From Streptomyces humi (GTDB lineage: Bacteria; Actinomycetota; Actinomycetes; Streptomycetales; Streptomycetaceae), in contig NZ_LBMU02000036.1 of the NCBI RefSeq assembly GCF_001005085.2, positions 1 through 40,585 of the forward strand: a DNA stretch of 40,585 bases, written 5' to 3'. Each line of letters starts with the position of its first letter. Position 1 is the first letter of the stretch. Of the stretch, positions 23,252 through 32,102 are shown in pieces. The translations under genes were made by a program, and so were the position numbers. The notes below the pieces were generated by a model, which worked only from the letters and a program-made list of their open reading frames with translations, was not told where the DNA came from and made no database searches.

Positions 23252-24490
23252 GTGATACCCACCCGCCGTACCCTCCTGGCCGTCGCCGTGGCGACCCTGC
23301 TTCCCCTCACCGCCTGCGGTGGCGGTTCCGGCTCCTCGGGATCGTCGTCCTCGGCCGGCGGCACGTACACCTTCTGGGACCCGTACCCGCAGTTCGACGC
23401 CTCCTCGGACTGGGGCAAGCGGGTCAGCGCGTGCGGCACCGCGGCCGGGGTGAAGCTCAAGCGGACCGCGTACGACACCACCGACCTCGGCAACAAGGCG
23501 CTGCTGGCCGCCCAGCAGGGCAACGCACCGGACGTGATGCTGGTCGACAACCCGGTCGTCTCCACGCTGGTGGAGGCCGGGATCCTCAACAAGACCGGCG
23601 ACCTCGGGCTCGACACCGCGTCGATCCAGAAGAACGTCATCGGCGCCGGCACCATCGACGGCGCCTCCTACGGCGTCCCGATCGGCGCCAACACCCTCGC
23701 GCTCTACTACAACAAGAAGGTCCTCTCCGCCGCCGGCGTGGACCCGGCCTCGGTCAGGGACTGGGCGTCGCTCACGGCCGCGCTGAAGAAGGTCAAGGCG
23801 GCCGGTAAGAAGGGGATCACCTTCTCGGCGATCAACACCGAGGAGGGCAGCTTCCAGTTCCTGCCCTGGTTCTGGGGCGCGGGCGGCGACCTGACGAAGC
23901 TGGACTCCGCCGGCGGAGTCGCGGCGCTGACGCTGTGGAAGCAGTGGGTGGACGCGGGGTACGCGCCCAAGGACGTGCTCCAGAACACCCAGACCACCAG
24001 CTGGCAGGAGTTCGCCACCGGGGACTACGCGTTCAGCGAGAACGGCACCTGGCAGCTCGGCAACGCCGACAAGGCCGGCTTCCCGTACGGGGTCGTCAAC
24101 ATCCCCGGCCGGACGGGTGGTTCGGCGCCGGTGCCGACGGGCGGCGAGTTCGTCACCGTACCCGTGCAGAAGGACTCTTCGCGCTACGACGTCAGCAAGA
24201 AGATCGTCACCTGTCTGACCAGCGCGACGAACCTGCTGGCCACCGACACCACGCTGATGTACGTGGCACCCACCGCGGCGGTACAGGCCGAACAGGTCAA
24301 GAAGAACGCCGAGTTGAAGCCGTGGGTGGCGGCGGTCGCGGCGGCCCGCGGCCGCACCAGCGGTGGTCTCGGCACCAAGTACCCGACGATCTCGCAGCCG
24401 ATGTGGACGGCCGTGCAGGCGGCGCTGTCCGGCGGCAGGAGCCCGCAGGACGCGCTGGACACCGCGCAGGCCGCGGCACGCAAGGGCTGA
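23252..24490 (+). CDS. ABC sugar importer, substrate-binding lipoprotein
   Basis: A 412-residue extracellular solute-binding protein, family 1. The signal peptide ends in a lipobox LTAC (Cys at about residue 22), followed by a Gly/Ser-rich tether (GGGSGSSGSSSSAGG). Typical body motifs are NAPDVMLVDNPVV, YGVPIGANTLALYYNKKVL and FSENGTWQL. GTG at 23252 is preceded by GAGGT. It lies 32 bases behind GH127 and should deliver an oligosaccharide, probably containing L-arabinofuranose, to the two permeases encoded next. No ATPase is encoded here; such actinomycete importers often share the general ATPase MsiK encoded elsewhere. Confidence 0.92.
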   Translation: MIPTRRTLLAVAVATLLPLTACGGGSGSSGSSSSAGGTYTFWDPYPQFDASSDWGKRVSACGTAAGVKLKRTAYDTTDLGNKALLAAQQGNAPDVMLVDNPVVSTLVEAGILNKTGDLGLDTASIQKNVIGAGTIDGASYGVPIGANTLALYYNKKVLSAAGVDPASVRDWASLTAALKKVKAAGKKGITFSAINTEEGSFQFLPWFWGAGGDLTKLDSAGGVAALTLWKQWVDAGYAPKDVLQNTQTTSWQEFATGDYAFSENGTWQLGNADKAGFPYGVVNIPGRTGGSAPVPTGGEFVTVPVQKDSSRYDVSKKIVTCLTSATNLLATDTTLMYVAPTAAVQAEQVKKNAELKPWVAAVAAARGRTSGGLGTKYPTISQPMWTAVQAALSGGRSPQDALDTAQAAARKG

Positions 24491-24493
24491 CCG

Positions 24494-25528
24494 GTGACTG
24501 CCAGTCCGCGGGTCGGCGGGGGCCTGCCGCGCCCCCGGTTCTCGGCCTCGCCCGAACCGGGAGGTACCCCCGTCGCTGCGGAGCCGCACATCGATGCGGT
24601 CCCGCACCCCCGTCGGGGCGGTTCGCACCCGGGAGTCCGCATGTCCCCCGCCCTTCGGCGCCGGCTGACCACGCTTGTCTTCGTCCTCCCCCTGCTCGTC
24701 TACCTCGTCGCCTTCTACGTCTACCCGCTGTACCGCAACCTCGACCTGAGCCTGCGCGACTACACGGTCCGGTCCTTCGTGGCCGGCGACGCCCCGTTCT
24801 CCGGCTGGGACAACTTCCGTACGGTGCTGGACGATCCGACGTTCGGACCGGCGATGCGGCACACGATGGTCTTCACCTTCGTGTCGATCGCCTTCCAGTA
24901 CGTCATCGGACTCGCCCTCGCGGTCTTCTTCAACCGGCACTTCAGGCTGTCCACCGTGCTGCGGGCGCTGTTCCTGATCCCGTGGCTGCTGCCGCTGATC
25001 GTGTCGGCGTCGACCTGGTCGTGGATGTTCAACAGCGAGTCGGGAGTGGTGAACCACCTCCTCGGCACCGTCGGCCTCGCTCCGGTCGGCTGGCTGACCT
25101 CGCCGGACTGGGCCCTGACCGCGGTGATCGTCGCGAACATCTGGATCGGCATCCCCTTCAACCTGGTCATCCTCTACAGCGGGCTACAGAACATCCCCGG
25201 CGAGCTGTACGAGGCGGCGGCCCTGGACGGGGCGGGCGCCTGGCAGCAGTTCCGGCGGATCACGTTCCCGCTGTTGCGCCCGGTGTCGGCGATCACCCTG
25301 CTGCTGGGGCTGGTCTACACGCTCAAGGTGTTCGACCTGATCTGGATCATGACCAAGGGCGGTCCCGGTGACGCCTCCTCGACCCTGGCCACCTGGTCGT
25401 ACCAGCTGGGCTTCGGCACGCTGCTGCCGAAATTCGGGCCCGGTGCGGCGGTCGGCGACATCCTGATCCTCATCGCGCTGGTCTTCGGCCTCCTGTACAT
25501 CCGCGTCCAGAGGAGGCAGGAAGCGTGA
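24494..25528 (+). CDS. ABC sugar importer, permease subunit 1 (MalF-like)
   Basis: A 344-residue permease if translation begins at GTG 24494, 3 bases after the preceding stop and with AAGGG upstream. An in-frame ATG at 24641 with GGGAG 5 bases upstream would give 295 residues and remove a Pro/Gly-rich cytoplasmic extension; both starts are plausible. Six transmembrane helices are visible, the first at LVFVLPLLVYLVAFYVYP. The ABC coupling motif is YEAAALDGAGAWQQFRRITFP (EAA-loop). It pairs with the next permease, whose start overlaps its stop by 4 bases. Confidence 0.92.
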   Translation: MTASPRVGGGLPRPRFSASPEPGGTPVAAEPHIDAVPHPRRGGSHPGVRMSPALRRRLTTLVFVLPLLVYLVAFYVYPLYRNLDLSLRDYTVRSFVAGDAPFSGWDNFRTVLDDPTFGPAMRHTMVFTFVSIAFQYVIGLALAVFFNRHFRLSTVLRALFLIPWLLPLIVSASTWSWMFNSESGVVNHLLGTVGLAPVGWLTSPDWALTAVIVANIWIGIPFNLVILYSGLQNIPGELYEAAALDGAGAWQQFRRITFPLLRPVSAITLLLGLVYTLKVFDLIWIMTKGGPGDASSTLATWSYQLGFGTLLPKFGPGAAVGDILILIALVFGLLYIRVQRRQEA

Positions 25529-26334
25529 AGTCACGCGGCTACACCCTGATCGGCCTCCTGCTCACCGCGCTGATGCTGTTCCCGGTGTACTGGATGGTCA
25601 ACGTGTCCCTCACCCCGCAGCAGGACATGCGCAAGGACCCGCCCGACCTGTTTCCGCTGCACCCCACCTTCGAGGGCTACCGGGCGGTCCTCGACGACCA
25701 ACTCCCCTACCTGGGCACCAGTCTGCTGATCGGCCTCGGCACGGTCGCCGTCACCCTGGTCATCGCGGCCCCGGCCGGCTACGCGCTGGCGAAGCTGCGC
25801 CCACGCGGTGGCGGCACGCTCGGACTGGCCCTGCTCATCGCACAGATGGTCCCCGGAATCGTGATGGCGATGGGCTTCTACGGCATCTTCCTCGACCTCG
25901 GTCTGCTCAACTCCTGGTGGGGACTGATCGTCGCGGACTCCACCATCGCCGTGCCCTTCGGCGTCATGATCTTCACCGCGTTCATGTCGGGCATCCCCGG
26001 CGAACTGATCGCGGCCGCCCGGATCGACGGCGCCGGCACCTGGCGCACCTTCCGCTCGGTCGTCCTCCCACTGAGCCGCAACGCGCTCGTCACCGTCTCG
26101 CTGTTCGGCTTCCTGTGGGCCTGGTCCGACTTCGTCTTCGCCAACACCCTTGACGGAGGCGGCAGTTGGAAGCCGATCACACTCGGCATCTACAAGTACA
26201 TCGGCAACAACAACCAGGAGTGGAACGCGATCATGGCCACCGCCGTCGTCGCGTCCGTCCCGGCGGCCGTCCTCCTGGTCCTCGCCCAGCGCTACGTGGC
26301 GGCGGGCGTCACCGCGGGCGCGGTGAAGGACTGA
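25525..26334 (+). CDS. ABC sugar importer, permease subunit 2 (MalG-like)
   Basis: A 269-residue permease of the carbohydrate uptake type. GTG at 25525 overlaps the upstream TGA (GTGA). Six helices are visible, starting with TLIGLLLTALMLFPVYWM; the EAA-loop is IAAARIDGAGTWRTFRSVVLP, and WAWSDFVFANTL is characteristic of MalG-like proteins. It should form the channel with the preceding permease. A gap of 49 bases separates it from the secreted glycosidase gene, which is probably on the same transcript. Confidence 0.93.
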   Translation: MKSRGYTLIGLLLTALMLFPVYWMVNVSLTPQQDMRKDPPDLFPLHPTFEGYRAVLDDQLPYLGTSLLIGLGTVAVTLVIAAPAGYALAKLRPRGGGTLGLALLIAQMVPGIVMAMGFYGIFLDLGLLNSWWGLIVADSTIAVPFGVMIFTAFMSGIPGELIAAARIDGAGTWRTFRSVVLPLSRNALVTVSLFGFLWAWSDFVFANTLDGGGSWKPITLGIYKYIGNNNQEWNAIMATAVVASVPAAVLLVLAQRYVAAGVTAGAVKD

Positions 26335-26383
26335 CCCCCGGCCGACTCCCGATTCCCCCTATTCCGCAAGGGAGACCCATGTC

Positions 26384-28117
26384 ATGAGCCGCACCTCCCG
26401 CAGAGCCGCGGTGGGCGCCGTGGCCCTCACCGTGGCCGCTCTCGGCACCACGGCACCCGCCCAGGCCGCGCCGACGTCCTCGACCACCCTGGTGGTGAGC
26501 GCGAACCAGACCCTGCGCTCCGTCACGCACGTGGCGACCGGCAGCCTGTACGGCCTGGACACCGCGAGCGTCCCGGCGGACAGCCTGGTCGAGCCGCTCA
26601 AGCCCAACACCTTCGTGCAGATGGCGCCCGGCGGCAGCCAGCTGCCCAACGGCGAGCCCGGCCCCGGCGGTGACGCCCTGGTCGTCGCCCCCGAGGCGGC
26701 CAGGGCCGGTGCGAAGGTCGTCGTACGCATGCCGGACTGGTATCCGGACTTCCCCTACAAGTGGGTGAGCTGGAGCGACTGGCTGTCCGCCGTGGACAAG
26801 CAGGTGGCCTCGGTCAAGCCCTCGGGCGCCACCGACATCGCCGCCTACGAGCTGTGGAACGAGCCGGACTGGACCTGGAACACCTCGGCGGCCGGCAGCT
26901 TCGACTCCGGGTGGGCGACGACGTACCGGGAGGTCCGCGCCAAGGACGCCACGACACCGGTCCAGGGCCCGAGTTACTCGGCGTGGAACCAGAGCTGGAT
27001 GAGCACGTTCCTCACCGACGCGAAGGCCAGTGGCACGGTCCCGGACATCGTCTCCTGGCACGAGTTGCAGGGCTCGCAGAACATCGCCGCCCATGTCGCC
27101 GCGTACCGCGCCCTGGAGACCAGCCTGGGCATCAGCCCTCGCCCGATCGCCATCGAGGAGTACGGCACCACGAGCGAGGTCGGGGTCCCCGGACCGCTCG
27201 CGAGTTACGTCGCCAAGTTCGAGCGGGCCGGCGTCCACGACGCCGAACTGGCCTTCTGGAACCACTACGGCACCCTCGGCGACACCCTCACCGACACCGG
27301 CGGCTCCCCCAACGGCTCGTACTGGCTCTACAAGTGGTACGGCGCCATGTCCGGGAACATGCTCGTCACCACACCCCCGGCGCAGACGGGCATCGACGGC
27401 TTCGCGTCCCTCAACGGCGCGGGCAACCAGATCAGCGTCGTCACCGGCGGCTGCACCGGTTCGTGCGCCGTGACCGTCAACGGGCTGTCGTCCCTGTCGG
27501 CCTTCGGCAGCACGGTGCACGTCAAACTGGAGTACACGCCGTCCAAGGGCCGTACCACCGCGGTCGCCGGGCCGATCACGGTCTCGGACACGGACTACAC
27601 GGTCAGCGGCGGCTCGATCACCGTCCCGGTGACCATGAACGCCTCCGACGGCTACCACCTGACCGTCACCCCGAGCGGCTCCGCCACCTCGCTGGCCGGG
27701 CGGTACCAGATCACCAACAGGAACAGCGGCCTCGCCCTGGACACCAGCGGCGCGGGCACCGCCCAGGGCACCGCCGCCGTCCAGGCCGCCTCCACCACGG
27801 GCACCGACCAGAACTGGACCCTGGTGGCCGCCGGCAACGGCCTCTACAAGATCAAGCAGCAGGCGAGCGGTCTGCTCCTCGGCATCACCGACGCGGGTAC
27901 CTCCGACGGCGGCACCGCCCTGATCTGGGGCGACAACGGCACCGCCGACCACCTCTGGCAGCTGATCCCGTCGGGCGACGGCTACTACAAGATCGCCAAC
28001 TACAACAGCGGCCTGCTGCTCGGCGTGAACGGCATGAGCACCTCGGCCGGCGCCCAGGTCCTCCAGTGGGACGACAACGGCACCGCCGACCACCTGTGGA
28101 AGCTCACGGCCCGCTGA
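26384..28117 (+). CDS. Secreted clan-A-like glycosidase with C-terminal ricin-type (CBM13) domain
   Basis: A 577-residue exported enzyme. The signal peptide ends in AQA-AP (cleavage near residue 28). Residues about 35-330 look like a (beta/alpha)8 barrel with Glu160 in ELWNEPDW as probable acid/base and Glu258/Glu259 in AIEEYG as probable nucleophile; a small beta domain follows, then a ricin-type trefoil from about residue 437 with three QxW-like repeats (QNW, HLWQL, HLWKL). I cannot place it in a numbered GH family from sequence alone. Last gene of the GH127 operon, so it probably releases arabinose-containing oligosaccharides outside the cell. AAGGGAG precedes the ATG; an ATG 5 bases earlier makes only a two-codon reading frame that overlaps the true start. 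Confidence 0.88.
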   Translation: MSRTSRRAAVGAVALTVAALGTTAPAQAAPTSSTTLVVSANQTLRSVTHVATGSLYGLDTASVPADSLVEPLKPNTFVQMAPGGSQLPNGEPGPGGDALVVAPEAARAGAKVVVRMPDWYPDFPYKWVSWSDWLSAVDKQVASVKPSGATDIAAYELWNEPDWTWNTSAAGSFDSGWATTYREVRAKDATTPVQGPSYSAWNQSWMSTFLTDAKASGTVPDIVSWHELQGSQNIAAHVAAYRALETSLGISPRPIAIEEYGTTSEVGVPGPLASYVAKFERAGVHDAELAFWNHYGTLGDTLTDTGGSPNGSYWLYKWYGAMSGNMLVTTPPAQTGIDGFASLNGAGNQISVVTGGCTGSCAVTVNGLSSLSAFGSTVHVKLEYTPSKGRTTAVAGPITVSDTDYTVSGGSITVPVTMNASDGYHLTVTPSGSATSLAGRYQITNRNSGLALDTSGAGTAQGTAAVQAASTTGTDQNWTLVAAGNGLYKIKQQASGLLLGITDAGTSDGGTALIWGDNGTADHLWQLIPSGDGYYKIANYNSGLLLGVNGMSTSAGAQVLQWDDNGTADHLWKLTAR

Positions 28118-28213
28118 CGTACGCCACAGTGAACCCGAGCACACCCGCGTGGGGCCGCGGCCTGCATTCGCGACCCCACGGAGGCTCTTCCTGTTGATTC
28201 GCAGCCGAAAAGA

Positions 28214-28255
28214 GACGACCGGCCTCACCTTCGCAGGAGGGTGGGGCCGGTCGTC
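28214..28255 (+). terminator. Hairpin terminator of the GH127 operon
   Basis: GACGACCGGCCTCACC (28214-28229) pairs with GGTGGGGCCGGTCGTC (28240-28255) around a 10-base loop: 16 base pairs with one T-G wobble. It lies about 100 bases after the glycosidase stop and before the kinase gene. No T-run follows. Confidence 0.8.
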
Positions 28256-28340
28256 GTCGCATCACCGCAGGTGACCAGGAACGGGCGGTTATCGTGACGG
28301 GACTCATCGAAGGCGGACAGAGCTGGCGGAGGACGGGGCG

Positions 28341-29843
28341 GTGGCGGACGAGGGGCGGCTGGTCGCCGGTCGTTACCGGTTGACGGAACGGATCGGCCGC
28401 GGCGGCATGGGGACGGTCTGGCGGGCCGACGACGAGGTACTGGCCCGGCAGGTCGCGCTCAAGCAGCTGCATCCCCGCCCGCACCTCTCCGACGACGAGG
28501 TGGCCACCCTCCACGAACGCACCCGCCGCGAGGCGCGCAGCGCCGCCCGGGTCGTCCATCCCAATGTCGTCGTCGTGCACGACGTGGTGGACGACGACGG
28601 CCTCCCCTGCATCGTCATGGAGTACGTTCCCGCGTCCACCCTCGCCGACCTCCTCGACGGCGGCCGTACCCTTTCGCCCGAGGAGACCGCCAGGATCGGC
28701 CTCGGCATGGTCGCCGCGCTGCGCGCCGCGCACACCGCGGGCGTGCTGCACCGGGACGTCAAGCCCGGCAACGTCCTGCTCGGGCCGGGCGACCGGATCG
28801 TCCTCACCGACTTCGGGATCGCGCTGACCGCCGGGTCGTCCACCCTCACCCGGACCGGTCAGATGGTCGGCTCGATCCCCTACATGGCGCCGGAACGGCT
28901 GCGCGGGCTGACCCCGGGACCGGCCTCGGACCTGTGGTCGCTGGGCGCCACGCTGTACCAGGCGCTGGAGGGCCGGGTGCCGTTCCGCCGCGAGACCGCG
29001 ATGGAGACGGGGTACGCCATCGTCACCGATCCCGTCGAGCCGATGCGGGGGGCCGGCCCGCTGGAGCCGCTGGTACGGCTGCTGCTGTCGAAGGACCCGG
29101 CGGACCGGCCCACCGCCGAGCAGACGGAACGGGCTCTGCTGGCGACCTGGTCGGGAGCCCTGACGGAGCCGGCGCCGCCCCCGGTTCGCCCTGATCCGGC
29201 CGCGCAGGGCGCGCGGGGCCCGCAGAAGGTCCGGCGTCGGCGGCGTGGCCGGCGCGGACGCCTCGCCCTGGTCGCCGTGGCGGTCGCGCTGGCCGCCGGC
29301 ACGGGCACCGCGGTGACCCTCCTGCACCCCCTGCACCCCCTGGACACCGTGCGCCCGCACCCGTCCGCCGGGAGGACACCGGCGAGCACCCCCTCGCCCC
29401 TCCCCCACGGCTACCGCCTCGTCACCGACAAGGACCTGGGCGTCTCCTTCCCGGTCCCCGACGACTGGACGGCCGGCACCCGCGCCGGCGACGAGGTCAC
29501 CTACAAGGACCCCACCGGCCTGGCCGGCGTCACCATCGGCACCGTGGAACCGGCCGGCCCGAACCCCGACTCCCACTTCGCCGACACCGAGGCCAACACC
29601 AAGGTCAACTACCCGTCGTACCGCAGGCTGCGGATGCAGCGCACCGCCTTCCACGGGCAGCCCGCCGCGATCTGGGAGTTCACCTTCCAGGGCCGGGTCC
29701 GCGCCTTCCGCGCCGTCGACCTGGGATTCGGCAGGGAGGGCGGCCGGGAGTACGACATCTACCTCTCCGCACCCGCCGCGAAGTGGGACACCTACCGTCC
29801 GGTCTTCGACAAGGTGAGGGACGGGTTCCGTACGACCCGCTGA
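28341..29843 (+). CDS. Membrane Ser/Thr protein kinase (PknB-like) without PASTA repeats
   Basis: A 500-residue kinase. The catalytic domain (about residues 8-270) is complete: Gly loop GRGGMG, Lys41 (VALKQ), catalytic Asp139 in HRDVKPGN, Asp157 in DFG, activation loop threonines in STLTRTGQMVGS, and MAPE. An Arg-rich stretch precedes one transmembrane helix (about 308-328). The roughly 145-residue outer domain has no PASTA repeats; it begins PHGYRLVTDKDLGVSFPVPDDW, a pattern seen in small secreted domains of actinobacteria, and may bind a ligand. GTG at 28341 has GGAGG 8 bases upstream. It lies alone between a terminator and the pirin gene. Targets and signal are unknown. Confidence 0.93.
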   Translation: MADEGRLVAGRYRLTERIGRGGMGTVWRADDEVLARQVALKQLHPRPHLSDDEVATLHERTRREARSAARVVHPNVVVVHDVVDDDGLPCIVMEYVPASTLADLLDGGRTLSPEETARIGLGMVAALRAAHTAGVLHRDVKPGNVLLGPGDRIVLTDFGIALTAGSSTLTRTGQMVGSIPYMAPERLRGLTPGPASDLWSLGATLYQALEGRVPFRRETAMETGYAIVTDPVEPMRGAGPLEPLVRLLLSKDPADRPTAEQTERALLATWSGALTEPAPPPVRPDPAAQGARGPQKVRRRRRGRRGRLALVAVAVALAAGTGTAVTLLHPLHPLDTVRPHPSAGRTPASTPSPLPHGYRLVTDKDLGVSFPVPDDWTAGTRAGDEVTYKDPTGLAGVTIGTVEPAGPNPDSHFADTEANTKVNYPSYRRLRMQRTAFHGQPAAIWEFTFQGRVRAFRAVDLGFGREGGREYDIYLSAPAAKWDTYRPVFDKVRDGFRTTR

Positions 29844-29884
29844 CCGCTCGGCAACACGGACCGGCGCCCGCTAAGTTTGGCGGC

Positions 29885-30850
29885 ATGAGCAACCTTGACC
29901 GCGCTCCCGTGCCGAGCGTGTGCGGCGGCCGCGGATTCGTCGTCGCCGAACCCGTCCGCGAGCTGTTGAGCCCCCGCCAGGTGAGACTGGGCGAGTCGAC
30001 CGAGGTGCGCCGGCTGCTGCCGAACCTCGGCCGCCGCATGATCGGCGCCTGGGCGTTCGTCGACCACTACGGCCCCGACGACATCGCCGACGAGCCCGGG
30101 ATGCAGGTGCCGCCGCACCCGCACATCGGGTTGCAGACGGTCAGCTGGCTGCACGAGGGCGAGGTGCTGCACCGTGACTCCACGGGCAGCCTTCAGACGA
30201 TCCGCCCGCGCGAGCTGGGTCTGATGACGTCGGGCCGGGCGATCAGCCACTCCGAGGAGAGCCCTCGTCCGCACGCCCGGTACCTGCACGGCGCCCAGCT
30301 GTGGGTGGCCCTCCCGGACGCGCACCGGCACACGGACCCGATGTTCGAGCACCACGCCGACCTGCCGAAGGTCACCGCGCCCGGCCTCACCGCCACGGTC
30401 GTCCTCGGTTCCGTCGACGGCGCGGCCTCCCCGGGTACGACGTTCACCCCGATCGTCGGCGCGGACCTGGCCCTCGCCCACGGCGCCGACCTGCGGCTGC
30501 CCCTCGAACCCGACTTCGAGTACGGCGTCCTGGCGATGTCCGGCGAGGTGCACGTCGACGGTGTGCCGGTGCTCCCGGGTTCCATGCTCTACCTGGGCTG
30601 CGGCCGCACCGAACTCCCGCTGCGCGCCGAGTCGGACGCGGCGATCATGCTCCTCGGCGGCGAGCCGTTCGAGGAGGAGCTCGTGATGTGGTGGAACTTC
30701 GTGGCCCGCTCCCAGCAGGAGATCGAGGAGGCCCGCGCCGAGTGGATGACGGGGTCCGCCTTCGGCGAGGTCAAGGGGTACGACGGGGCGCCGCTCCCGG
30801 CCCCGGAGATGCCGCCGACACCGCTCAAGCCGCGCGGCCGGGTGCGCTGA
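29885..30850 (+). CDS. Pirin family protein
   Basis: A 321-residue bicupin of the pirin family. The N-terminal cupin carries the metal-binding pattern HPHIGLQTVSWLHEGEVLHRDS, followed by LMTSGRAISHSEES; the C-terminal cupin is shorter and less conserved, ending in a Pro-rich tail. Some pirins are quercetinases, others act as redox-sensitive regulators; the sequence does not decide. The ATG at 29885 lies just after TAAGTTTGGCGGC; TAAGTT (29872-29877) may be a -10, which would make the mRNA leaderless. It is convergent with the protease gene, 36 bases apart, with only a weak hairpin between. Confidence 0.9.
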   Translation: MSNLDRAPVPSVCGGRGFVVAEPVRELLSPRQVRLGESTEVRRLLPNLGRRMIGAWAFVDHYGPDDIADEPGMQVPPHPHIGLQTVSWLHEGEVLHRDSTGSLQTIRPRELGLMTSGRAISHSEESPRPHARYLHGAQLWVALPDAHRHTDPMFEHHADLPKVTAPGLTATVVLGSVDGAASPGTTFTPIVGADLALAHGADLRLPLEPDFEYGVLAMSGEVHVDGVPVLPGSMLYLGCGRTELPLRAESDAAIMLLGGEPFEEELVMWWNFVARSQQEIEEARAEWMTGSAFGEVKGYDGAPLPAPEMPPTPLKPRGRVR

Positions 30851-30886
30851 CCCGGAGGCCGCCCGCGCGTGTGCGGCGCGACCGGT

Positions 30887-31972
30887 TCAGAGGCCGCCGG
30901 TGTCGAGCAGCCTGTTCGGGGTGTCGGAGCGGACGCCGTGCAGGATGCCGCGGGTGGCCGTGTGGTCGAGCCAGACGTGGACCTGGGCGGCCGTGGCGTG
31001 CGGATGTGCCGACAGGTACAGCGCGATCACGCCGGTCGCGTGCGGCGCGGCCCAGGACGTGGCACCGTCGTCCTCCGTGGTCGTACCGCCGCCGGCGAGG
31101 GCGGCGGTCACCTTCTGGCCGGGGGCGTACAGGTCCACGCAGCGACCGTGGCCGGAGCCGTAGGAGCCGCCGTCGCTCCATGGCCGGTCGTTCGGGGTGG
31201 AGGCCGCGACGACGATGGTGCCGGGGACACCCGCCGGGGAGTGCTTGCAGGCGTCGTCGTGGAAGTTGCCGGCCGACACCACGGTCGGGATCCCCGCGTC
31301 GACCATCTTCTTCACGGCGGACTCCAGGGCCGCCGACCGGTGATCGAGGTTGAGCGACATGTTCACCACCGCCGGCTTCTGCGCGTGCGCGGTGACCCAC
31401 TTGACCGACTTCACCAACGCCGCCTCGGCCGCCGCCGGGGAGCCGCCGCCCTCGCTCTCGCACAGGATGCCCTGGACGCGCACGAGTTCCGCCTTGGGTG
31501 CCACCCCGTACTTCGCTCCGCCGATGATGCCCGCGACGAACGTGCCGTGGCCGGTTCCCGCCTCGCTGAAGCAGTCACCGGAGTCCTTCGGCCCCACGAA
31601 GTCGGCGCCGAGGCGGGCCCGTCCGCCGAACTCCTGGTGCCCGACGTCCAGTCCGGTGTCGATCACGTAGACGTGCACGCCCTTGCCCGTGGCGGTGGTG
31701 GTGAACTTCCCGTTGAGGGGCCGCGACCGCTGGTCCAGGACGTCCAGGTTCCACGGCACGCGCCGGGTGACGGCCGACGCCGTGGTCCGTGCGGTACCGG
31801 ACAACGTCCGCACGGTGCTGCCGGAGGGCGCGGCCTCCCCTGTCCGGTGCGCGGGGAGCGTTCCGCCACTGCCGCCGGCCGCCGCACCGGCCGCCCCGGC
31901 GCAGGCCGAGGCCCCGACCACCGTCACCACGGCCGCCATCATCAGACCGGCCTTCGTCATGTTCCGCGCCAT
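30887..31972 (-). CDS. Secreted subtilisin-like serine protease (S8)
   Basis: A 361-residue secreted protease. A signal peptide (NMTKAGLMMAAVVTVVGASA) leads to a short pro-region and a catalytic domain with a full triad: Asp105 in VIDTGLD, His142 in GTGHGTFVAG and Ser306 in TSWAAPHATG. The fold around NMSLNL and SAGNFHDDAC fits proteinase K-like subtilases. I chose ATG 31972 because GGGGGA lies 4 bases upstream; a farther in-frame start at 32023 would add 17 residues before the signal. It should act outside the cell on proteins in general. In this locus it could help open proline-rich wall proteins, but that is speculation. Confidence 0.92.
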   Translation of the reverse strand: MARNMTKAGLMMAAVVTVVGASACAGAAGAAAGGSGGTLPAHRTGEAAPSGSTVRTLSGTARTTASAVTRRVPWNLDVLDQRSRPLNGKFTTTATGKGVHVYVIDTGLDVGHQEFGGRARLGADFVGPKDSGDCFSEAGTGHGTFVAGIIGGAKYGVAPKAELVRVQGILCESEGGGSPAAAEAALVKSVKWVTAHAQKPAVVNMSLNLDHRSAALESAVKKMVDAGIPTVVSAGNFHDDACKHSPAGVPGTIVVAASTPNDRPWSDGGSYGSGHGRCVDLYAPGQKVTAALAGGGTTTEDDGATSWAAPHATGVIALYLSAHPHATAAQVHVWLDHTATRGILHGVRSDTPNRLLDTGGL

Positions 31973-32102
31973 CACGTCCCCCGTCGCCCCGCTTCGCACA
32001 CAGTCAGCGCACAAGACGACCACAGGGGGCGGGTGGTTCCGGCCGGACGCGCGCCACCCGGGCCGCGCCGGTATCCGCGGCAGGTGGCCCGGTCCGTGCT
32101 GC

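Noticed and set aside
20975..24490. Single 1171-codon open frame spanning the GH127 gene and the binding protein
   Set aside because: The first part is a wrong-frame reading of GH127 and the noncoding repeats; only the last 412 codons, from the GTG at 23252, code for a real protein.
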